DNA of 7,059 nt from CAYXVU01 sp964468725. Lineage in GTDB: Bacteria > Acidobacteriota > Blastocatellia > UBA7656. Positions 1 to 5,473 of the stretch are shown here, piece by piece; within the stretch, counting starts at the first letter, position 1, and the number at the start of each line of letters is the position of its first letter. The translations under genes were made by a program, and so were the position numbers. The notes under the pieces are model-generated. The model saw only the letters and a list, made by a program, of their open reading frames with translations. It made no database searches and was not told the origin of the DNA. The stretch covers positions 1-7,059 of the forward strand of contig CAYXVU010000285.1 in NCBI GenBank assembly GCA_964468725.1, given 5' to 3'.

Positions 1-81
1 CAGCGAACGGGCAATTGCACGCATAACTTGACCCGACATAACGAAAGTTGAAAACTGGCCACAAGGCACTCAATTCATCGG

Positions 82-111
82 TTGGACAGCGCGCGGCTGA
101 GGCGTTATAAA
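82..111 (+). promoter_or_regulatory. Possible promoter directly upstream of the first gene
   Basis: A TTGGAC hexamer (82-87) lies 18 bases before TATAAA (106-111), a passable sigma-70-like -35/-10 pair. Transcription starting about 7 bases beyond the -10 would begin at or next to the ATG at 118, giving an mRNA with little or no 5' leader. This fits the absence of a well-placed Shine-Dalgarno sequence: the only GAGG (99-102) is 15 bases from the ATG. The rest of positions 1-81 shows no gene; alternative -35-like words (TTGACC at 28-33, TTGAAA at 48-53) lack a good -10 partner. Assigned by eye only. Confidence 0.3.
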
Positions 112-117
112 ACAGCT

Positions 118-3100
118 ATGCAATCACTGCCGCATCGCTTGCTTGCGGGAGTTCTGCTCGTCGTTTTGCTCGTCAGCGTTTCGGCTTCTGGGCGGCAGCA
201 ACGCTCTGCGCCCGGGCGCGACGCACAAGCCGTCAACCGGCGCGAAGCCGCTTATCACGCTAACAATGTCGGCGTCGCCCGGATGGAGCGTTTCGACTAT
301 AAAGCCGCCGCTGAAAGCTTTCGCCGCGCCCTCGCGTTCGAGCCGAATCTGGCTATCGCGCAATTCAATCTGAGCCTCGCGCTACTGTACCTGCCCGACC
401 TTGACGAAGCCGCACGCGCTGCCCAACGCGCACTCGAATTGATGCCCGATTCGCCGCGCGCGCTCTACCTGAACGGTATCATCGCCAAAAAGCAGAATCG
501 CACGGCGGACGCGCTCGATGCGTTGCGCCGCGCTCTGCAACTGGACGGACGCGATGTCGGCATCAATATCCAACTCGCGCAAATCATGATTCAGCAACGC
601 AGTTATGAAGAGGCGATTGTGCGATTGCGCGAAGCGCTCGCCCTCGAACCCTACAACGTGACAGCGACATATAACCTCGCCATTGCTCTATTGCGCACGG
701 GCAAGGCGCAAGAAGGGCAAGCCGTGATGCAGCAATTTCAAACCTTGCGCGAGAGCGATTACGGCACGACGTTAGGGCAGAACTACCTCGAAGAAGGTGA
801 CTATGCCGAAGCCCTGATTTCGACCGGCGCGGAGCCGGAATTGGTTAACCCCGCAACGCCCGCCGTGCAGTTCGTCGCCGCCCCCCGCACACGACTTGCA
901 AGCCGTGCGATGAATCCCGCATCAAGATCACGCACCGCACAAGCGCGCGACGCGGACGGGCTTCGCGCACTCCCAACGGCGACATCCCCCGCGTCGCTTC
1001 TCGGTCACACATTCAATGCGGGTGAGCTAAACGAAGCGACGCGGCGTGCGATTGCCGCAAGCTTCGCGGGCGACCTTACCCTATTCGATTACGACGGAGA
1101 CGGCGATCTTGACCTATTCGAAGTCTCGGCCACTGCGCAACGGCTCTATCGCAATGAACGCGGTCAATTCATCGAAGCAACGCGCGCGTCGGGGCTCGGC
1201 CTCAAGGATTCGACAGCCGTCGGGCTGTGCGCGATTGCGGGCGATTACGACAACGACAAGCGCAACGATTTGCTGGTGCTGCGCTTCGGCGGCCTCGCGC
1301 TCTATCACAATGAAGGCAGCGGCAGATTCAAAGAGGTAACGCAGGCGGCGGGTATTGCTGCTTACTCGCAGCTTGCAGTGACGGCGGCTTTTGCAGACCT
1401 CGATCATGATGGCGACCTTGACATCTTCATTGCAGGGCTGGCGGATTTGCAGCAGTTTGATACGACGCGCCCAACCGTCACCTTCCCCGATGATTTCGCC
1501 GTTGCGCCCAACCGCCTGCTTCGCAATAACGGCAATGGCCGTTTCACGGACATCACAAATGACGCCAACCTCTCATCGGTCGGCCACGCCGTCGCCATTG
1601 TGCCGACCGATTTCAACAATCGCCGCGACCTCGATCTATTCATCTTGCATTATGGCGGCGCGCCCGCTTTGTTGAGCAATCAGCGCACCGGCACATTTCG
1701 CAATCTCGCAGCCGAAGCCGGATTGACGATGAGTGGGCGCTTCACGTGTGTCGCCGCAGGCGATGTCAATAAAGACTCCTTTACCGACTTTTTCATCGGC
1801 GGCGCAGATAAAAACGTCTTTGTCTTGAGCGACGGCAGGGGCCGCTTTACGCACTCAGAGTTTGCAAGCGAAGGGACGCGTGCGGCGCAGTTTTTAGATT
1901 ATGACAATGACGGCTTGCTCGATCTGGTGTTGCTTAACGAAGAGGGTTTGCAAGTCTTTCGTAATCTCGGCACTCGTTGGATGTCGGTCACTGACCGCGC
2001 TGTGACGCGCGCCGTCAGCGGCGCGACTCCCCCATCAACGCCATCAACTGCCGCGTCTCGCCGTCGCTTAATCAGCCCTTCGCGGCTCGCATCGGCTGAC
2101 CTTGACCGCGACGGAGATACCGATCTCTTGCTTGGTTCATTTGATACGTGGCGACTGGCAATAAACCAAGGCGGCAATCGCCTTGTCTCTCTGCGCGTAC
2201 AACTCGAAGGGCGGGCAGCCAATCGCAATGGTATCGGCGCAAAGATCGAAATGCGCGCCGGAAGCCTCAGTCAAAAGCTCGAAACCTATGCGGTCACGCC
2301 TGCGCCTGCGCCTGTTGATGTCGTCTTCGGATTGGGAAGACGCGCGCGCGCCGATGCGGTGCGGGTGTTGTGGTCTTCCGGCAATGTGCAGGCTGAACTT
2401 GCTGACTCTGCCACCGCTCGCCGCAACCGTGCGCCAACCCTGAACATCCTCGAAGTGGATCGCAAGCCATCGTCCTGTCCTTATCTCTACACGTGGAATG
2501 GTGAACGCTTCGTCTTCCTCACCGATTTTTTAGGCGGCGGCGAGATGGGCTACCTGCACGCGCCCGACGTCTACAACACGCCCGACCCGGATGAATACGT
2601 TCGCATCACTGATGACCAACTCAAACCGCGCGACGGGCGGTTGGAACTTCGCATCACCAACGAACTCGAAGAAGCGTTATTCGTTGATCGCTTGCAACTG
2701 CTCGCCATCGCGCATCCGGCGGACACGGAGGTTTACCCAAATGAAGGACTGAGCGCGCCGCCGCGTGATTTCAAACTCTTTGTCACCCGCGCCGCACGAC
2801 CGCCCATCAAAGCGACCGATGAACAAGGCAGAGACGTACGCGCTCACATTCTCAAACGCGACCGCCAATATGCGGACACCTTTCAACTGGAGCGCGTTCG
2901 CGGCTATGCCAAAGAGCACGCGCTGACGCTGGATTTGGGACGAGCAAGCGCGCAACGCTGCGTGCTCTTGCTGACGGGGTGGACGGACTACGCCTTTTCG
3001 AGCGACAACCTCGCCGCTCATCAACTGGGTTTGCAAATGAAAGCGCCGGAGTTGCAGGTCAAAGATGAGCAAGGCAACTGGCAAACCGTCATCGCCAATA

Positions 3101-3750
3101 TGGGCTTTCCCGCCGGTCGCCCGCAAACCGTGACCGTTGATTTAACGAATCGGTTTTTGTCAAAAAGCAATCGAGAGGTTCGCATCATCACCACTATGCG
3201 AATCTATTGGGACGAGATTCTGGTTGATACAACCGCCGAACCGGCAGGCGTAGAGATGGTCGAACTCGATGCCCTGCGCGCCGAATTGCGCTGGCGCGGT
3301 TTTTCGGCAGCCGTCACTCCCGATGGCAAAGAGCCTCTCCTGTACGACTATCACCGCGTCTCGCTTGCATCGCCATGGAAAGTGATGGCGGGACGATACA
3401 CGCGCCCGGGCGATGTGCGCGAACTGCTGAGCGAAGTTGACGATCTGTTTGTCGTCTCGTTGCCGGGTGATGAAATCGCTTTGTCGTTCGATGCCACACA
3501 GCTTGCGCCCTTGCGGCAAGGGTGGAAGCGCACCTTTTTGCTCTACGCCGATGGTTATAGCAAAGAGATGGACATCAACTCGGCCAGCCCGCACGACATT
3601 ACACCCTTCCCGTTTCGTGCGATGCGCGGCTATCCGAGTGCGGGCTATCCGTTGACGGAAAAGCAGCGCGCGGTGGTGGAACGCTACAACACGCGCATCG
3701 TCAAGTCCGCGCTGCCGCGCCTGACGGCAGAATGGATGCAGAAGCGGTAA
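118..3750 (+). CDS. Secreted TPR / FG-GAP (VCBS) propeller / ASPIC-UnbV domain protein with a large uncharacterised C-terminal module
   Basis: This 1210-residue protein is probably exported; its function is unknown, and TPR and propeller repeats suggest protein or surface binding rather than catalysis. Start: the frame is open from a TTG at 82, but the ATG at 118 puts a typical signal peptide first (short basic n-region, hydrophobic residues 8-22, likely cleavage after V-S-A at 23). About five TPR-like helical repeats follow (residues 45-240), then a basic Ala/Ser/Thr-rich linker. Seven Asp-rich FG-GAP/VCBS loops begin near residues 323, 376, 427, 498, 549, 594 and 661. Loops 1, 3 and 7 match DxDxDGDxD best, and loop 4 (DFNNRRDLD) has lost the usual Gly. 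Seven loops suggest one seven-bladed calcium-binding propeller. An ASPIC/UnbV domain (about 687-780) shows FGLG and VRVLWSSG signatures. Residues 787-1210 form a further module, apparently beta-rich, with motifs YTWNGERFVFLTDF, RIYWDEI and YADGYSKEMD. I recall similar architectures in Acidobacteriota proteins labelled CRTAC1-like, unverified. The frame is intact. Domain order is clear; the role is not. Confidence 0.93.
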   Translation: MQSLPHRLLAGVLLVVLLVSVSASGRQQRSAPGRDAQAVNRREAAYHANNVGVARMERFDYKAAAESFRRALAFEPNLAIAQFNLSLALLYLPDLDEAARAAQRALELMPDSPRALYLNGIIAKKQNRTADALDALRRALQLDGRDVGINIQLAQIMIQQRSYEEAIVRLREALALEPYNVTATYNLAIALLRTGKAQEGQAVMQQFQTLRESDYGTTLGQNYLEEGDYAEALISTGAEPELVNPATPAVQFVAAPRTRLASRAMNPASRSRTAQARDADGLRALPTATSPASLLGHTFNAGELNEATRRAIAASFAGDLTLFDYDGDGDLDLFEVSATAQRLYRNERGQFIEATRASGLGLKDSTAVGLCAIAGDYDNDKRNDLLVLRFGGLALYHNEGSGRFKEVTQAAGIAAYSQLAVTAAFADLDHDGDLDIFIAGLADLQQFDTTRPTVTFPDDFAVAPNRLLRNNGNGRFTDITNDANLSSVGHAVAIVPTDFNNRRDLDLFILHYGGAPALLSNQRTGTFRNLAAEAGLTMSGRFTCVAAGDVNKDSFTDFFIGGADKNVFVLSDGRGRFTHSEFASEGTRAAQFLDYDNDGLLDLVLLNEEGLQVFRNLGTRWMSVTDRAVTRAVSGATPPSTPSTAASRRRLISPSRLASADLDRDGDTDLLLGSFDTWRLAINQGGNRLVSLRVQLEGRAANRNGIGAKIEMRAGSLSQKLETYAVTPAPAPVDVVFGLGRRARADAVRVLWSSGNVQAELADSATARRNRAPTLNILEVDRKPSSCPYLYTWNGERFVFLTDFLGGGEMGYLHAPDVYNTPDPDEYVRITDDQLKPRDGRLELRITNELEEALFVDRLQLLAIAHPADTEVYPNEGLSAPPRDFKLFVTRAARPPIKATDEQGRDVRAHILKRDRQYADTFQLERVRGYAKEHALTLDLGRASAQRCVLLLTGWTDYAFSSDNLAAHQLGLQMKAPELQVKDEQGNWQTVIANMGFPAGRPQTVTVDLTNRFLSKSNREVRIITTMRIYWDEILVDTTAEPAGVEMVELDALRAELRWRGFSAAVTPDGKEPLLYDYHRVSLASPWKVMAGRYTRPGDVRELLSEVDDLFVVSLPGDEIALSFDATQLAPLRQGWKRTFLLYADGYSKEMDINSASPHDITPFPFRAMRGYPSAGYPLTEKQRAVVERYNTRIVKSALPRLTAEWMQKR

Positions 3751-3848
3751 GCAAAGGCGCAAGCGGATAAACTTTGCGAGGGCTTGTTCGGTTGCTGCGA
3801 CCCGATAGAGAGTGTTCTTTGCCGTCGTTGCGCTTTGTGCGCCTTTGC
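3751..3848. repeat. 98-base element bounded by a perfect 11-bp inverted repeat
   Basis: The arm GCAAAGGCGCA (3751-3761) starts at the base after the TAA of the preceding gene, and its exact reverse complement TGCGCCTTTGC lies at 3838-3848. As RNA the arms would form an 11-bp stem, extendable by AGCG (3762-3765) with CGCT (3831-3834) across a three-base bulge. The 76-base interior contains a smaller hairpin (TCGG at 3788-3791 with CCGA at 3802-3805). No T-run follows the right arm, so it is not a canonical intrinsic terminator. The right half contains several CTTTG/GCGC words at about nine-base spacing, like a decayed CGCAAAG-type intergenic repeat. It could be a structured 3' end, a REP-like repeat or a remnant of a small mobile element. 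Confidence 0.5.
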
Positions 3849-3895
3849 GATGAATCGGCTTTCGGTCACACCACTCGAAAAGGCGATAGAAATCT

Positions 3896-3908
3896 GAAGA
3901 AGAGAGAG
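3896..3908 (+). promoter_or_regulatory. Purine-rich ribosome binding site of the amidase-like gene
   Basis: An uninterrupted run of 13 purines (GAAGAAGAGAGAG) ends seven bases before the ATG at 3916. It is not a perfect AGGAGG, but its placement supports that ATG. Between the inverted-repeat element and this site (3849-3895) I see no convincing -35/-10 pair, so the promoter of the gene is not identified. Confidence 0.55.
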
Positions 3909-3915
3909 TTACCCG

Positions 3916-4926
3916 ATGGAATTGATTCGTTATGCTGCCGCCGCTTGTCAGACCGATTTCCCGAACCCGACCGAGCGCAAACGGATGCGCGCCAACACCG
4001 AGCGCATGTGCGCGATGATTGATTCGGCAGTCGCAGGAGCCGCGCCGTTTCTGCCCGTTCGCTTAGTGGTCTTTCCCGAATTCGCCCATGCTGCGCCGGT
4101 CTTTGCCACCGTGCAGGAGTTGCTCGACAATCTCGCTATCACTATTCCCAATGAACACACCGAGCGGCTGGCCGGAAAAGCCAAAGAGTATGACCTCTAC
4201 ATTCAATCGGGCACGATGTTGGAAGCGGACGAGAAGTACCCCAGTGTAGTATTCAATACGACTTGCCTGATCGGCCCGCAAGGCATTTTGTACAAGTATC
4301 GCAAGGTGAACCCTTGGATTCCTTACGAAGTCCATGCCAGCCCACATGATATAGAGGGCTACGATGAACCCCTCTTTCCTGTTGCCGACACGCCGATTGG
4401 TCGCATCGGTTGCGCGATCTGTTACGACTGGCTGTTTCCTGAAGCGTTGCGTCAACTGACGGCCAACGGCGCGGAGATTCTGCTGCGCGTCTCGGCCTAC
4501 ATGGATCCGTGGGGTGCGACCGAGCCGATGGCTTGGTGGACGATTGTCAATCGCTGCCGGGCGCTCGAAAATCTGGCTTACGTCGTCGCTGCCAATCAAG
4601 GCGCGCAATTGAAATTCTATCCGCCGTATTCGTGGCCGGGCGGCAGTCAGGTCATAGACTTCGACGGGCGATTACTGGCGCAAGCTTCGCCCGGCCCGGG
4701 TGAGCGCATCGTCGTTGCGCCGCTCGATATTTCGGCGTTGCGCCATGAACGCGCCACGCGCAGTGGCCATCACATGCTGGCGCACCTGCGCACCGAAGCC
4801 TATCCGATTTATCAACCGCACGGCTACCCTCCGCCAACCGATGATGAGCCGCATTCTCTGCCAAAGCATTCCTATGAACGCAACCTGGACTTGATCGCCG
4901 CTGCCAAGAAGCGGTTGTCTTCTTAA
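3916..4926 (+). CDS. Carbon-nitrogen hydrolase, nitrilase superfamily (aliphatic amidase/formamidase-like)
   Basis: This 336-residue protein is a probable cytoplasmic enzyme hydrolysing an amide or related C-N bond through a cysteine thioester. The catalytic set is visible: Glu55 in VVFPEF, Lys130 in YKYRKVNPW, Glu138 in PWIPYE and Cys169 in CYDWLFPE. In characterised aliphatic amidases the residues are Glu59, Lys134, Glu142 and Cys166. The Glu-Lys (75) and Lys-Glu (8) spacings are identical here, while the Cys lies seven residues further on, implying a short insertion between residues 139 and 168. The stretch AEILLRVSAYMDPWG (about 186-200) also resembles the amidase ELIVRCQGYMYP region. There is no signal peptide. 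The length fits the family (about 260-350). The ATG is preceded by a purine-rich ribosome binding site. The gene stands alone, 165 bases after its upstream neighbour and 547 before the next gene, so context does not give the substrate. Nitrilase, N-carbamoyl hydrolase or formamidase activity are alternatives; superfamily membership is secure. Confidence 0.93.
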   Translation: MELIRYAAAACQTDFPNPTERKRMRANTERMCAMIDSAVAGAAPFLPVRLVVFPEFAHAAPVFATVQELLDNLAITIPNEHTERLAGKAKEYDLYIQSGTMLEADEKYPSVVFNTTCLIGPQGILYKYRKVNPWIPYEVHASPHDIEGYDEPLFPVADTPIGRIGCAICYDWLFPEALRQLTANGAEILLRVSAYMDPWGATEPMAWWTIVNRCRALENLAYVVAANQGAQLKFYPPYSWPGGSQVIDFDGRLLAQASPGPGERIVVAPLDISALRHERATRSGHHMLAHLRTEAYPIYQPHGYPPPTDDEPHSLPKHSYERNLDLIAAAKKRLSS

Positions 4927-5079
4927 ATGATGTTTGCGGGGATGACGGCTGCGCCGACCTGTTGGCAGATGCGATGAAATATCGGCATTTTCCTGATGGC
5001 ATTTCGGCTGTTACAATTCGTCCGCTTTTGGGCACAAAACCATAACTTCTTTCTTTTGTTGAACTGACTCGAAAGGGAT

Positions 5080-5109
5080 GCAAGCTGCCGCTTGTGGCAA
5101 AGCGCTTGC
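5080..5109. other. Stem-loop with bulge
   Basis: GCAAGCTGCC (5080-5089) can pair with GGCA (5096-5099) and GCTTGC (5104-5109), giving ten base pairs around a six-base loop, with four bases (5100-5103) bulged on the 3' side. It lies about 155 bases after the amidase stop. No T-run follows on the + strand and the minus-strand side is A-rich, so it does not fit an intrinsic terminator in either direction. It may stabilise an RNA end or be incidental. Confidence 0.4.
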
Positions 5110-5198
5110 TCTCTAAGACGGCGAGTGACGAAGAGCGGCAGTGATTGACAGTTAGCGATGGAAAGATTGCGAAAGCCGTTCCTCTCACTCATCCCGTA

Positions 5199-5221
5199 AC
5201 CGGCACAGAGGCGAAGCCGGT
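5199..5221. other. Stem-loop ACCGGC/GCCGGT
   Basis: ACCGGC (5199-5204) and GCCGGT (5216-5221) form a perfect six-bp GC-rich stem around an eleven-base loop. No T-run follows. It lies upstream of the candidate efflux promoter, so it would probably not be part of that mRNA leader. Function unknown. Confidence 0.35.
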
Positions 5222-5276
5222 CATTGCGCCGGATCGTCTGAACGAACATTGAGAATCTAAATCACACCACAAGAGA

Positions 5277-5305
5277 TTGATACACTAACCAGATGCTGTT
5301 ACATA
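5277..5305 (+). promoter_or_regulatory. Candidate promoter of the efflux operon
   Basis: TTGATA (5277-5282) matches five of six bases of the -35 consensus TTGACA. At 17-base spacing, TACATA (5300-5305) is a weak -10 (three of six). The weak -10 lies inside the palindrome at 5299-5314, an arrangement expected for a repressible promoter. Transcription from here would leave a leader of roughly 160 bases before the TolC-family gene. A second weaker possibility is TTGTAC (5358-5363) with TTTAGT (5382-5387). Confidence 0.3.
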
Positions 5306-5314
5306 TCGATGTAA
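5299..5314. promoter_or_regulatory. Palindrome, candidate repressor operator
   Basis: TTACAT (5299-5304) and ATGTAA (5309-5314) are perfect inverted arms around the four-base centre ATCG. Short AT-rich inverted repeats overlapping a promoter are typical of dimeric regulators such as the TetR family, which often control efflux pumps. No regulator gene is in the window, so the binding protein is unknown and the assignment is inference from symmetry and position. Confidence 0.4.
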
Positions 5315-5327
5315 TGTCGGTTTCCCG

Positions 5328-5366
5328 GCCAATTTTTGGCATATCAACAGTTGGCATTTGTACCAA
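5328..5366. repeat. Cluster of TTGGC(A) words
   Basis: TTGGCAT occurs twice as a direct repeat (5336-5342 and 5351-5357, 15-base period). An inverted GCCAA copy lies at 5328-5332, able to pair with 5336-5340 across a three-base loop. TACCAA at 5361-5366 makes an imperfect palindrome with the second copy (one mismatch in six). The cluster falls in the presumed leader of the efflux operon, just downstream of the TTACAT palindrome. It could be regulator half-sites or chance. Confidence 0.3.
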
Positions 5367-5461
5367 TCTCGTAAGGTTCGATTTAGTCGGCAGGGGCATC
5401 CCGCGATGATTCCAAACCATTGCTCACTACTTTGGCTTCGGGCGCAGAGACGTCCGACTGC

Positions 5462-5466
5462 GGAGG
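5462..5466 (+). promoter_or_regulatory. Strong ribosome binding site fixing the TolC-family start
   Basis: GGAGG lies seven bases before the ATG at 5474. This chooses that ATG over the in-frame TTG at 5420, which would add 18 residues in front of the signal peptide and has no comparable site. Confidence 0.8.
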
Positions 5467-5473
5467 GAAGACT

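Larger units (their letters stand above)
4927..5473. other. 547-base intergenic region without a convincing gene
   Basis: No reading frame here looks like a real protein. The longest minus-strand frame (5249 to 4923) gives a basic, Cys-scattered composition without domain features, and another extends antisense through the amidase gene. In-frame ATGs directly after the amidase stop yield only a 16-residue peptide. The region holds two stem-loops (5080-5109 and 5199-5221), a possible promoter with a palindrome (5277-5314) and a TTGGC(A) cluster (5328-5366). Its right half is thus probably the control region of the efflux operon. The left half (4927-5079) has only weak hairpins and a pyrimidine-rich tract (5047-5060), and I identify no intrinsic terminator for the amidase gene. 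No tRNA or other recognisable RNA gene was found. Confidence 0.6.

Noticed and set aside
2..31. Possible C-terminal tail of an upstream gene (SERAIARIT then TGA)
   Set aside because: Nine codons are too few to judge, and the other forward frames also stop within the first 51 bases.
2297..2314. Three tandem CGCCTG hexamers
   Set aside because: They lie in frame inside the ASPIC/UnbV region and encode a short Pro-Ala run; three copies are unremarkable.
3160..3762. 200-residue minus-strand open frame opposite the end of the first gene
   Set aside because: It lies antisense to a clearly conserved coding region, has an Arg/His-rich shadow composition and shows no domain features.
4927..4977. Short frame starting with two ATGs right after the amidase stop
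   Set aside because: It encodes only 16 residues with no Shine-Dalgarno site of its own; it is most likely non-coding.
5035..5060. ACAAAA/TTTTGT pairing around a pyrimidine tract as a terminator of the amidase gene
   Set aside because: The stem is all but AT-only, the loop is long, and the T-rich tract lies inside the loop and arm rather than after a GC-rich stem.
4652..5249. Minus-strand frames reaching from the amidase gene into the intergenic gap
   Set aside because: Composition is basic with scattered Cys, no motif or convincing start site is seen, and one overlaps the amidase gene in antisense.
5371..5390. GGTTCGATT resembling a tRNA T-loop
   Set aside because: The flanking five-base segments do not pair, and no acceptor stem, anticodon arm or CCA end is present.
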